This document shows positions 1-8,013 of a stretch of DNA of 64,000 nt, piece after piece. The stretch's first letter is position 1; each line of letters starts with the position of its first letter. A program made the translations under genes and the position numbers. The notes beneath the pieces are model-generated. The model did not search any database. It worked only from the letters and a program-made list of their open reading frames with translations, and was not told the DNA's origin. This stretch comes from Bacillus horti (GTDB lineage Bacteria; Bacillota; Bacilli; Caldalkalibacillales; JCM-10596): the NCBI RefSeq assembly GCF_030813115.1, contig NZ_JAUSTY010000007.1, positions 62,001 to 126,000 of the forward strand, given 5' to 3'.

Positions 1-37
1 ATTCATAATTTAGTAATAAGCAGAATGGAGGGTGCTT

Positions 38-498
38 ATGTGTAAGCTTAAGGAAATGGATGATCAGGATTTTGAATGGTTTATCGAACAAGCTGTTCAT
101 AACTTTGCCCAAGATAAAGTAGAGAATGGGAGCTGGGACAAAGAAACAGCTATAGATCAGTCTAGACAAGCTTTTTCTAGCTTGCTTCCTCAAATCAGTT
201 TTTAAAGTGCATACTGGACTCACAGGGAGTTAAAGTGGGTTATCTTTGGTTTGCTATTAAAGAAGAAGAGGCGGAAAGGCCGTATGCCTTTCTCTATGAA
301 ATATTTCTCCTACCAGAAGCACGTGGCCAGGGCATTGGAGAAGCGGCTATTGAGCTAATGAAGAAAGAGGCGAAGGCACAAGGCGTAGACAAGATATGGC
401 TTCATGTTTTTGGTCATAATGAAAGTGCTTATAGATTCTATAAGAGACTAGGTTTTACAGTCACCGATTACACAATGAGTATACAAACGGATATTTAA
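38..498 (+). pseudogene. GNAT N-acetyltransferase, frameshifted
   Basis: A GGAGG ribosome site at 27-31 precedes the ATG at 38. The first frame reads 55 codons (MCKLKEMDDQDFEWF...) and stops at 203-205. The rest of the fold continues in another frame from about 193 (NQFLKCILDSQGVKVGYLWF) to 498. The second part carries the acetyl-CoA-binding signature of GNAT enzymes (LLPEARGQGIGEAAIELM) and the usual C-terminal NESAYRFYKRLGF strand-helix. Together they make one typical GNAT of about 150 residues, split by a small deletion or a one-base shift near 191-203. The substrate cannot be told. A sequencing error is possible, but the second half has no ribosome site of its own, so I read it as a broken gene. 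Confidence 0.7.
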
Positions 499-507
499 TG
501 CTTAGCT

Positions 508-543
508 AAGGCCTCAACTTGTATGAGTGGAAGGCCTTTTTAT
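508..543. terminator. Hairpin between the GNAT relic and the SUKH gene
   Basis: The arms AAGGCCT and AGGCCTT enclose a 17-base loop and are followed by a T run on the plus strand. It lies between two convergent genes. Confidence 0.5.
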
Positions 544-545
544 GT

Positions 546-1061
546 TCACCATTCCCAATACTTGTTACCTTGGGCTACTATAAAACGAGTCAGCCAAGTT
601 TCAAAGTTAGAGTTAAAAGGAGTACTTTCAGATGGAGGTTGTCCAACAACAGTTCTATGTAAATAGTTACCTGTATTAGTAGTGGTTTTGTTAAGGTCAA
701 TAAGGATAGAATCGCCAAGAATATACCCAATAGCTAATTTATCTGGAAAATCTAGATTGGTTTCATGATAGAGTAAGATTTTTTCAAATGAATATAATTG
801 ATTTTCTCCACCATAGTCAAGCATATCAAAGAGACTGCAACCATTGCATATTTTAAGGAAATGTCGATAATCTAGAGGAAGCTGTTTCCCAATGTTATGT
901 TCTAAAAGTTGAATGTCGTTTTCAGTAGCTGAATCATAAAATGTACAGGACGTATCATATAGTTGTCCAGTAGTATCAAGGATTTTCATGATATTATTTT
1001 GTTTTTCTAATGTGCTTTTTAATGAGTGCAAAGTTCTGTGAATAAGAAACTCATCCTTCAT
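546..1061 (-). CDS. SMI1/KNR4 (SUKH) family protein
   Basis: 171 residues. The centre has the SUKH-family pattern: an acidic DIQLLEHNIGKQLPLDYRHFLKICNG stretch (only its spacing and the LP-DYR-FL-NG core matter) at about residues 49-74, followed by alternating strands and a C-terminal FETWLTRFIV helix. Proteins of this family often act as immunity proteins against polymorphic toxins, or as solitary cytosolic proteins of unknown role. No toxin gene lies next to it here, so a specific partner cannot be proposed. The ATG start is supported by a GGAGG site 8 bases upstream on the minus strand. There is no signal peptide or membrane segment. Confidence 0.7.
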   Translation of the reverse strand: MKDEFLIHRTLHSLKSTLEKQNNIMKILDTTGQLYDTSCTFYDSATENDIQLLEHNIGKQLPLDYRHFLKICNGCSLFDMLDYGGENQLYSFEKILLYHETNLDFPDKLAIGYILGDSILIDLNKTTTNTGNYLHRTVVGQPPSESTPFNSNFETWLTRFIVAQGNKYWEW

Positions 1062-1248
1062 TGTTCATCCTCCATTCTCCATCCCCAAAAATCGTGTTAA
1101 CTCTTCTAAATTAGATTTAACAGCACATTACATATTCATAGTATATACCGTTTCTATAGGTAATCAGCAAAGTTTTTCTATGAACAAAAGCATATCTGCG
1201 TCCTGTCCGTCGTATACATGTAACGATGTTGGACAAGGAGGCGTTGAG

Positions 1249-1962
1249 ATGAAGCTGAGCATGAAAAAGGTTATCCTGTTTTGTCTAGGGAGTGCGGCAC
1301 TAATCTATATTTTTAATTTGCAAATCTCATATACAATATCTGATTCTACCTGGAGTCTTCCGCTCTCGGGAAAAATTATTGTCATTGATCCCGGACATGG
1401 GGGCTTAGATGGGGGAGCGGTAAGCAGGGACGGAGTGGTTGAGAAGGAGATAGCTCTGAACATTTCTATATATTTGAGAGATCTCTTGCAGGAATCAGGG
1501 GCCCTCGTTAAAATGACTAGGGAGTCGGATACAGAGCTTTCCACGCAAGAGGATAAGGAGAGGGGCAGAAGGAAAGCGACCGATCTGAAGAATCGAGCTC
1601 ATTTCATTAATACCAGTGATGGAGACTACCTAGTGAGCATACATCTAAATAGCATTACATCTCCTAAGTGGAGAGGAGCACAGACTTTTTATCATCCTCA
1701 GCTTGAGAGTAATCAGGAGCTGGCTAAACTAGTACAGGATGAGCTAAAGCGTAATCTTGAAAATACAGATCGTCAATCTAAGAAAAATCAGGATATTTTT
1801 ATTTTGAGGCAGGCCACTTTGCCAAGTGTGTTAGTGGAGGTTGGCTTTCTATCTAACCCTGAGGAGTCAACCTTGTTAAGTACGGTGGAGTATCAGAAAA
1901 AGGTGGCGGCCTCGATCTATCAAGGAGTTCTAAGACATGCAGCAGGTGAAAAACTACCTTAA
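1249..1962 (+). CDS. cwlD: Spore cortex amidase CwlD (N-acetylmuramoyl-L-alanine amidase)
   Basis: The protein has 237 residues from the ATG at 1249, the usual length for CwlD. This start has an AAGGAGG site 9 bases upstream; an ATG 69 bases earlier has none. A basic N-terminus and one hydrophobic segment (about residues 6-26) form a signal anchor. The Amidase_3 fold follows, with the zinc-ligand motifs IDPGHGG and, later, SIHLN and EVGFLSN. CwlD removes peptide side chains from muramic acid so that muramic delta-lactam can form in the spore cortex, together with PdaA. It heads the conserved run cwlD-salA-gerD-kbaA-pdaB seen in Bacillus. Confidence 0.93.
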   Translation: MKLSMKKVILFCLGSAALIYIFNLQISYTISDSTWSLPLSGKIIVIDPGHGGLDGGAVSRDGVVEKEIALNISIYLRDLLQESGALVKMTRESDTELSTQEDKERGRRKATDLKNRAHFINTSDGDYLVSIHLNSITSPKWRGAQTFYHPQLESNQELAKLVQDELKRNLENTDRQSKKNQDIFILRQATLPSVLVEVGFLSNPEESTLLSTVEYQKKVAASIYQGVLRHAAGEKLP

Positions 1963-2218
1963 CTTTTTGCTAAGAGTGGTTATCATGAAACCAGCCTTTG
2001 CTCTATTCATATAAACTCAAAAGTTCATACTTCCTTCAAAACACCGTTCCCTTTCGTTAGGTTACGCTAGGCTTGTATGGTATACTTTAGCTAATGGCAC
2101 GTTAATAAATGATGGATGCGGATAGCACGTCGTGTAGTCGTATAGACGAAAAAGAACAGGTGAAGTCTGTATCCTTCCTTAGCGAACGAGACTAATGAGG
2201 GTAAAGAGGTGTGTAGCT

Positions 2219-3289
2219 GTGTTAACGGAAGAGCAGGTATTGAATATTTTAAAGAAGATAAAAGCTCCTGATTTAGAACAAAGTATTGTAGATTTAGGCT
2301 TAGTGCGTGACTTAAAGATTCAGGCTGATAATGTCAGCTTAAAAATAGCGGTAGCTCAAGCTGGAAGCCAGGAGCAAATGCAGGTGCAGCAGGAGATAGT
2401 TCAGGCATTGAAGCAGGCTGGTGCTGAAACGGTGGGCTTGCGTTTTGAGGAGTTATCCGAGCAGGATTTGGCTGCACTGCGTGGCCAGGGCAATGGTCAG
2501 AATCAAGGGCAAAACAAGTTCCCTTCTTTATTAGCTCCAGAAAGTAAGACTGTATTTATTGCTGTCACAAGTGGTAAGGGTGGCGTAGGGAAGTCTACGG
2601 TTACTGTAAATTTAGCAACAGCCTTGCAGCGATTAGGAAAGCGAGTTGGCGTCATTGATGCAGACATCTATGGCTTTAGTGTTCCTGATATGATGGGTAT
2701 TGATGAGCGTCCTGAGGTTGAAGGTGAAGTGATTCATCCTGTTGAGAAGGATGGAGTGAAGGTGATGTCGATGGGCTTTTTTGTTGAAGATAATTCACCA
2801 GTGATTTGGCGTGGTCCTATGCTTGGTAAAATGCTGAAAAATTTCTTTACTGAGGTAGAGTGGGGCGAATTAGATTATTTAGTTCTTGATCTACCTCCTG
2901 GAACTGGGGATGTGGCGTTAGACGTCCACCAAATGCTTCCTCAGAGCAAGGAGATCATTGTGACGACTCCTCATACTACGGCAGCGTTTGTAGCGGCTAG
3001 AGCGGGTGCTATGGCTTTAAAAACGAATCATGAGATTTTGGGTGTCGTTGAAAATATGTCGTACTATCCATTGCCTGATGGAAGCAAGGATTATATCTTT
3101 GGACAGGGCGGTGGAGAAAAGCTTGCTGCAAATCTCAAATCAGAGCTTATCGCTCAGATTCCACTTGGTCAGCCTAATAAGCTAGAGAGTGATGATAGGC
3201 TCTTGACAGGAATATATCCTGCGGATTCATTAATTGGAGGCTTATACAGTAGCTTAGCGGAAACTGTGGTTAAAAAAACAACGAACTAG
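2219..3289 (+). CDS. salA: SalA/Mrp family P-loop ATPase (Fe-S cluster carrier type)
   Basis: 356 residues from a GTG at 2219, chosen because AAAGAGG lies about 9 bases upstream; the in-frame ATG at 2195 has a poor ribosome site. Residues 1-80 form a DUF59/MIP18-like domain. A glutamine-rich linker follows, then a ParA/MinD-type ATPase with the deviant Walker A SGKGGVGKST, a DADIYG motif and the Walker B LVLDLPPGTGD. The family scaffolds or carries Fe-S clusters (Mrp/ApbC). The Bacillus member SalA also represses scoC and so affects protease production. The position between cwlD and gerD is diagnostic. The CxxC near the C-terminus found in many Mrp proteins is absent here. Confidence 0.9.
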   Translation: MLTEEQVLNILKKIKAPDLEQSIVDLGLVRDLKIQADNVSLKIAVAQAGSQEQMQVQQEIVQALKQAGAETVGLRFEELSEQDLAALRGQGNGQNQGQNKFPSLLAPESKTVFIAVTSGKGGVGKSTVTVNLATALQRLGKRVGVIDADIYGFSVPDMMGIDERPEVEGEVIHPVEKDGVKVMSMGFFVEDNSPVIWRGPMLGKMLKNFFTEVEWGELDYLVLDLPPGTGDVALDVHQMLPQSKEIIVTTPHTTAAFVAARAGAMALKTNHEILGVVENMSYYPLPDGSKDYIFGQGGGEKLAANLKSELIAQIPLGQPNKLESDDRLLTGIYPADSLIGGLYSSLAETVVKKTTN

Positions 3290-3434
3290 AGTTGTTGCAA
3301 ATGCAACTTACTCAATTGATCAAGATTACTACAACCATGTGGTCAACCGACTGCCATCATGCAGTGCGTCACCGTGCGCCGGGAGCTACGCACTGTGCCG
3401 AAAGAAGGTCAGTATAGAAAATTTCCTTCCATAC

Positions 3435-3524
3435 AAAAAGACGCCACCACTCCATTGAACTGCACTCCTATTGTTAGACGTAACGAACAATAGGGTGCTT
3501 TCAGGGATGGACAGGCGTCTTTTT
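3435..3524. repeat. 90-base near-palindrome with IS150-group-like inner ends, probable bidirectional terminator
   Basis: The outer arms AAAAAGACGCC (3435-3445) and GGCGTCTTTTT (3514-3524) are perfect complements. Inside them, TGAACTGCACTCC and CCTATTGTT (3456-3475) pair with AACAATAGG (3486-3494), GTGC and TTTCA. The inner arms resemble terminal repeats of IS150-group IS3-family elements placed head to head. With T runs on both strands, it could end transcription of both salA and gerD. Confidence 0.55.
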
Positions 3525-3547
3525 CGCGCAACCACACAAACCTAAAC

Positions 3548-3734
3548 TTCTAACGGTCAAAATTGAACCTTAGAAGTGTTTTTTGGACATCTACAAATTT
3601 TAACGGACATATTTGCACCTTAGCCGTGTAAATGAAGCCAAAATCGATGAATTTTATGCTAAGTGTCGAAAATGTCCGTTAGAGATCAAAGTAAGTCAAA
3701 TTGCTGTAAGAGTCAAATTTGTCCGTTAGAGGTC
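3548..3734. repeat. Cluster of degenerate CTAACGGAC repeats
   Basis: The motif TAACGGACAAATTTG appears in variants at 3550-3578 and 3600-3624 on the plus strand. It recurs inverted as TGTCCGTTAGAG at 3671-3688 and 3718-3734, with a weaker inverted copy at about 3694-3713. No open frame explains them. They fill the salA-gerD gap together with the hairpin at 3435. Confidence 0.5.
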
Positions 3735-3854
3735 GGAGACAGGAAAAAACGATGCCTTCCACTACCCGTCACAGTATGAGGTTTAATTATTTCACCTTCT
3801 ACACAGGATGGGGAGCATATCGCTTGTGAGGTCACAGCACGGCTTTACTATTTT

Positions 3855-4559
3855 TTAACCACCACCGCTGTCTTCACTTCCGCCGCCTCCTTGTCCTTCA
3901 CTTTCTTGGCCACCTTCGCCCCCTTCACCCTCCTTCTTTTCTCCTCCCAAACTGTCTTTAGCAACCTCGCTCATGAGCTGGAGAAGCTCGAGACGGAAAT
4001 AAGGGGATTGGATCGCTTCTTTCATAACCGTCATCGTTTGCTGGCGAAATTCCTTAGATTTTGTTAGCTCAAGAAACTGTTTTTCCATTTCCGGATCCTT
4101 GAGGATTTCCTGCATGGACGTCCGATACTCGGGGTCCTTCATTAAGTCCTTAAGCCACTTTTTATGTTCTTCTTCAAGCTGCTTGGCATATTCTTTAATA
4201 AACTCAGGGTCACCCATTAGCTCCTCTAGCTTCTTTTTGTTGTCTTCGCTAAGCAAAGACTCTTGAACGGCTTTTTTCACCTCGGGAGCTTCTAGGATCA
4301 TCTTCTTCTGTGCTTCTTCGTTTCCGATTGCTTCTTCAACGGCTTTTTTCCCTTCATCGGTATGCAGGATGTCTAGGACCATTTGTTTTGTGGCATTGTA
4401 GTCGGCAGAATTCTGGTTATCCTTTGGAGAACAGCTGCATAATATGGTGAGAAGGATAAAAACAAGTAATGTCCAGGGAAGTTTATGTGATTTTTTTGGT
4501 TTTTTTAGGAATGAATTCGACAACATTATGAACCTTTTTGTAGTAGGTGGTTGAAGCAT
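3855..4559 (-). CDS. gerD: Spore germination lipoprotein GerD
   Basis: 234 residues. The ATG at 4559 has an AAGGAG site 9 bases upstream on the minus strand. A basic N-terminus and a hydrophobic stretch (residues 29-41) end in a lipobox LCSC, giving a lipidated Cys43. The mature part is a highly charged helical protein with repeated short motifs (EAPEVKKAV, GDPEFIKEY, KDPEYRTS, KDPEMEKQ), as in GerD, followed by a glycine- and glutamate-rich tail. GerD sits on the outer face of the spore inner membrane and clusters the Ger nutrient receptors. It stands in its usual place between salA and the divergent kbaA. Confidence 0.92.
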   Translation of the reverse strand: MLQPPTTKRFIMLSNSFLKKPKKSHKLPWTLLVFILLTILCSCSPKDNQNSADYNATKQMVLDILHTDEGKKAVEEAIGNEEAQKKMILEAPEVKKAVQESLLSEDNKKKLEELMGDPEFIKEYAKQLEEEHKKWLKDLMKDPEYRTSMQEILKDPEMEKQFLELTKSKEFRQQTMTVMKEAIQSPYFRLELLQLMSEVAKDSLGGEKKEGEGGEGGQESEGQGGGGSEDSGGG

Positions 4560-4766
4560 GTAGGATAACTCCTTTCTTTCTGTTGTACCCTTTTAGGTGA
4601 GCTAGATCGTTTTAGTCCTATGGTTATAGGAAAGCGTTAGGTAGGAAGCCCCTTTCCATATGCCGATCATTAGGCAGGTTAATCTTTCACTTCTTTGTAC
4701 CTTTAATATGCTTTTCATGGCTTCAAATTATACTTTTTGGTACAATCGTAGTGGAGATTATGGAAA

Positions 4767-5381
4767 GTGGTGAGTACACTGAATATACGTAGATTTTTAT
4801 TTATGTTTTTAACAACGCTCCTGCTCGGTGGGATAACCATATTAGCAACAGGGTTAGCGATTGGTTGGGGGGATATGACAGGTGGTGGAGACCAGGCTTC
4901 AGAGCTGGTTGCTGCGATCATCTGGATGTTTATCGTTGGATTGCTGTTTAGTATGATCAGTCAAATGGGCTTCTTTGCCTATCTGTTGGTGCATCGATTG
5001 GGCTTAGGGGTATTTAAACCGAAGCTGTGGACATGGATTCAAGTTCTATTAATTGCTTTTGTTTTATTTGATCTTGTCTACTTTAGGTATATTGCATTTG
5101 GTACAGAGCTAGATACTTGGACACAATTCACGACGTTGCCAATCATTTTGCTTATTGTAGGTTTAATTGCCGCTTTCATTAAAGCGAAATTGACAAACAG
5201 TAAGGCGTTTATTCCTGCATTGTTTTTTCTGACAGTGGTTACGACCGTTGAGGCTGTGCCTGCTATTATTCAGAACGACCAAAATTGGACGACGATGATG
5301 ACAACGACGATTCTGGTATGTAATCTGTATCAGCTCTTGATTTTACAGCGTTTAACGAAACCGATTGAACAAAAGGCTTAA
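4767..5381 (+). CDS. kbaA: KinB signalling pathway activator KbaA
   Basis: 204 residues starting at GTG 4767 (GTG 4770 is equally possible), with GTGGAG about 11 bases upstream. Six hydrophobic segments span nearly the whole length. The conserved TGLAIGWGDM and FSMISQMGFFAYLLVHR regions match the KbaA family. In Bacillus this membrane protein is needed for activation of sporulation kinase KinB. It is divergent from gerD and converges on pdaB, with which it shares a terminator. Confidence 0.9.
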   Translation: MVSTLNIRRFLFMFLTTLLLGGITILATGLAIGWGDMTGGGDQASELVAAIIWMFIVGLLFSMISQMGFFAYLLVHRLGLGVFKPKLWTWIQVLLIAFVLFDLVYFRYIAFGTELDTWTQFTTLPIILLIVGLIAAFIKAKLTNSKAFIPALFFLTVVTTVEAVPAIIQNDQNWTTMMTTTILVCNLYQLLILQRLTKPIEQKA

Positions 5382-5387
5382 GCAAAA

Positions 5388-5413
5388 AAGCACTTAGGAT
5401 TACCTAAGTGCTT
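5388..5413. terminator. Bidirectional terminator, kbaA / pdaB
   Basis: A perfect 11-base stem, AAGCACTTAGG and CCTAAGTGCTT, closes on the loop ATTA. The run of A before it gives a strong T tract on the minus strand, so it suits pdaB best. Confidence 0.8.
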
Positions 5414-5524
5414 AATGAATTTTAAATGAGCGCATATACTAATGATTAAGGTAGAGGATCAGGAGAGGCGCTATTACAGGACATAGACATAGTTGAAAAA
5501 AAGGTGACGAATTTTATAAGTGGA

Positions 5525-6295
5525 TTATTGTAGCTCTTTAATGTTGGTTTTGACCCCTGCTAAAAGCTCAGAAACGGTAACAAACTGGTAACCATCCTGT
5601 TGTAGTCGATCGATGATTTGAGGTAATGCTTCATGCGTTTGTTTACTGGAGTCACTAGCGTGAAGCAGGATAATATCTCCCGGAACGACATGCTCTACGA
5701 CGTTTTGCACGATTTTATCGCTACCTGGGTTGAGCCAATCCCTTGAGTCTGTGTTCCACTGAATCACTGTAAAATTTAACTCCTGAGCAATCCTAAGAAC
5801 GCGTTTATCATAATCCCCATTTGGGGTACGTAGTAAAGTGGGAGTTTTTCCTGTTAAGGATCTCAAAATATTATTCGATTTGACCAGCTGCTGTCTGATT
5901 TCGTCATCTTTAAATGTACTGTAGTTATCGTGCTTATGTCCATGTGAGCCTATTTCGAAGCCTTGTTCATGAATGCGTTTAACGATATCCGGGTGATTCT
6001 CGGCCCAAGGAGATGAGAGAAAAAAGGTAGCATCCTTGACCCCCCTGCTTTCTAGAACGTCAAGAATTGGCCCTGGTCTCTCATTTCCCCAGGATATGTC
6101 AAAGGTTAAGGCGATCTTTTTATCGGAGGTAGCTACTTTATAAATGGCTCTGGGCTCCTCGGTATCTGCTGTACTCTGGAACACAGGGAAAGCATCTCCT
6201 TGTACATAGAACAACCCAGCCGTAAATAATGCGGCTACTATGAGTAGGGCATAACGCTTCAGCTTCCTGCCATTGATGGTCCAAATGATATTCAT
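5525..6295 (-). CDS. pdaB: Sporulation polysaccharide deacetylase-like protein PdaB
   Basis: 256 residues from the ATG at 6295, which has ACAGGAG 8 bases upstream; a GTG three codons earlier overlaps that site and is unlikely. A basic N-terminus and a signal anchor (about residues 14-33) are followed by a NodB/CE4 domain with KIALTFDISWGNE, GSHGHKH (metal-binding His pair), LLRTPNGDY and a late LLHASD. As usual in PdaB, the DD of classical CE4 enzymes is replaced by DI, so true deacetylase activity is uncertain. PdaB is needed to maintain the spore cortex late in sporulation. Confidence 0.9.
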   Translation of the reverse strand: MNIIWTINGRKLKRYALLIVAALFTAGLFYVQGDAFPVFQSTADTEEPRAIYKVATSDKKIALTFDISWGNERPGPILDVLESRGVKDATFFLSSPWAENHPDIVKRIHEQGFEIGSHGHKHDNYSTFKDDEIRQQLVKSNNILRSLTGKTPTLLRTPNGDYDKRVLRIAQELNFTVIQWNTDSRDWLNPGSDKIVQNVVEHVVPGDIILLHASDSSKQTHEALPQIIDRLQQDGYQFVTVSELLAGVKTNIKELQ

Positions 6296-6411
6296 ACTTG
6301 TCACTCCTGTCCCATTCGGTTCATAGTTGATATATATGTATGAGGTTGTCTTTTTATACTATTAGATTGTATGGAATTATAATTTTTGTTAGGAGATTAT
6401 GCACAAAAAAG

Positions 6412-6456
6412 AAGGGTTTCGCCATCATACTTGGCGATAAGCCAGTTTTTTCCAAT
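6412..6456 (+). repeat. 45-base intergenic repeat, copy 1 (terminator-like)
   Basis: The sequence GGGTTTCGCCATCA, then CTTGGCGATAAGCCAG and a T run, recurs with few changes at 56785-56828. TGGC and GCCA form a short hairpin before the T tract. It lies just upstream of the spoIIM-like gene. Confidence 0.5.
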
Positions 6457-6479
6457 GTCCATAAAATGAGGTGAATATG

Positions 6480-7154
6480 ATGGGTGCGTTAAGGAAGCTT
6501 TTGTCAGAGAGTAAGAATTTTATGCTGCTTGCTGCACTGTTAATGTTATTTGGTGCATGGATGGGGTATGCAAATCACGAAATGTTTATGGAATTAATTG
6601 CTCAGGTCTTTGACCAGCTAGAGGAGCTTTTAGAACAGACAGAAGAGAACGACTCTCCAGCATTTATGGCTGGTTTGATCTTTGGTAACAATGTGCGGGC
6701 GGCCTTAATGATGTTGGGCTTAGGTGCCATTATCTTTATCATTCCAGCTATTTCTCTATTTGTTAACGGATTAGCTGTTGGTTTTATTCTAAAGGTATCA
6801 GCAATTGGGGGGATTTCTCCACTAGCGTTATTCACCTATGGGATTCTGCCTCATGGTATTCTTGAGCTTCCAGCGATTATTATGGCTGGAGGAATAGGGA
6901 TTTTCCTGGGCTGGAGATTAGTCCGCTGGATATTTAGAATGATTGCTTTAGCTATTAATCCAGATGGTAGGTCAGGAGAACACTTCAGGGAAGAAACGCA
7001 GCCTGTCCTAAAGACTAGGCTAAAAGGACTTGCTATTTTTACGGTGGGACTTGTCATTGTCCTATTTTTTGCAGCAGTCATTGAAGGCTATGTCACTCCG
7101 GGCTTGCTAGAGCAGCAAATGGAACAGATTAGTCTAAGCTGGCAAAAAAATTAA
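6480..7154 (+). CDS. Stage II sporulation protein M (SpoIIM) family membrane protein
   Basis: 224 residues from the ATG at 6480 (6477 is also possible), with GAGGTG 6 bases upstream. Five hydrophobic helices are visible. The family core is present: FIFGNNVRAALMMLGLG-like (here LIFGNNVRAALMMLGLG), then a Gly-rich segment and TYGILPHGILELPAIIMAGG. SpoIIM (DUF95) proteins work with SpoIID and SpoIIP in engulfment, but many Bacillales carry additional paralogues of unknown role. Because this gene sits next to pdaB and not in a spo locus, I treat it as a family member only. Confidence 0.8.
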   Translation: MGALRKLLSESKNFMLLAALLMLFGAWMGYANHEMFMELIAQVFDQLEELLEQTEENDSPAFMAGLIFGNNVRAALMMLGLGAIIFIIPAISLFVNGLAVGFILKVSAIGGISPLALFTYGILPHGILELPAIIMAGGIGIFLGWRLVRWIFRMIALAINPDGRSGEHFREETQPVLKTRLKGLAIFTVGLVIVLFFAAVIEGYVTPGLLEQQMEQISLSWQKN

Positions 7155-7235
7155 TAAAAAGAGCTATAAAATCCCTTCATTTAGGAAATAACAATGAAAC
7201 ATGGAACTATTTGTACAGGGGTGTGGATATAGCGA

Positions 7236-7460
7236 ATGATTGGAATCCTACTTAATAACAAAGAAACCGTTGAACTAGAGTATCTGTTGAAGCGAGAGCT
7301 GGAGGAGCTATTGCTTGACCTAGGAGACCATCGTATTGATGGGATCGTGAAGAAGGCGATGGAAGAGCGCTACAAAATTATCTTTAAAATGTATAGTCGC
7401 TTTGTACACCCTAAAGAGCTTTCAAAGTACGTGCGTAACAGTCCGAGAAAGCATGTTTAG
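7236..7460 (+). CDS. Small conserved protein of unknown function
   Basis: 74 residues, mostly charged and helical (MIGILLNNKETVELEYLLKR...). The ATG at 7236 has a G-rich site (GGGGTGTGGA) upstream. I recall similar short proteins of unknown role in other Bacillales, typically next to RNA genes, but cannot assign a function. It has no membrane segment. It ends 272 bases before the tRNA pair. Confidence 0.6.
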   Translation: MIGILLNNKETVELEYLLKRELEELLLDLGDHRIDGIVKKAMEERYKIIFKMYSRFVHPKELSKYVRNSPRKHV

Positions 7461-7731
7461 GTTTAGCTAGAATTGAAAGGGTAAGATAAGAAGGGCAATA
7501 AAGGGAAAGAGAGGGGGAAGTGCAGCCTGATGATAATGTATCTTCCTCCTGGTTTTTCTTAGAGTCTTGGTAAGAACGAAAGCTATGACAAGAATGAGAG
7601 CTACTTGGTAAAAAACGATAGCTGAAACGTATTGAAAAAAAACGTAATCCGTTGTATACTAAATCTTGTCTCTTTAAAATTTAGAGAGTTTGCAACGATA
7701 TTCTATTGTTGCCTATTCTCAAACTCAATAT

Positions 7732-7806
7732 TCCGCAGTAGCTCAGTGGTAGAGCTATCGGCTGTTAACCGATCGGTCGTAGGTTCGAGTCCTACCTGCG
7801 GAGCCA
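7732..7806 (+). tRNA. tRNA-Asn (GTT)
   Basis: A 75-base cloverleaf. The acceptor arm TCCGCAG pairs with CTGCGGA. The D arm is GCTC/GAGC, the anticodon stem ATCGG/CCGAT encloses CTGTTAA with anticodon GTT, and the T arm is TAGG TTCGAGT CCTA. The discriminator G and CCA are encoded. Confidence 0.95.
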
Positions 7807-7811
7807 TTTAT

Positions 7812-7886
7812 GCTGGCGTAGCTCAGTGGCAGAGCACCACCATGGTAAGGTGGGGGTCGTGGGTTCAATCCCCACCGCTAGCTCCA
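7812..7886 (+). tRNA. tRNA-Thr (GGT)
   Basis: A 75-base cloverleaf five bases after tRNA-Asn. The acceptor GCTGGCG pairs with CGCTAGC (one G-T pair). The anticodon stem CCACC/GGTGG encloses ATGGTAA with anticodon GGT, and the T arm is GTGGG TTCAATC CCCAC. CCA is encoded. A terminator follows, so the two tRNAs form one unit. Confidence 0.95.
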
Positions 7887-7901
7887 TACATATTAGCGTT
7901 T

Positions 7902-7928
7902 AAACCCTTTATATATAAGGGTTTTTTA
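7902..7928 (+). terminator. Terminator of the tRNA pair
   Basis: AAACCCTT and AAGGGTTT form the stem, followed by TTTT. Confidence 0.8.
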
Positions 7929-8013
7929 TTTGGTCTTATAAATGCTAACAAATTTGATAACTTCCCAAGAACCAAAAGTTCTTAAAAGTCCTATAAGGGC
8001 AACAGACATTGTT

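Noticed and set aside
2195-2218. ATG at 2195 as the salA start
   Set aside because: It lacks a ribosome site, while AAAGAGG fits the GTG at 2219.
7632-7985. A 117-codon open frame on the plus strand
   Set aside because: It runs through tRNA-Asn and tRNA-Thr and is an accident of their sequence.
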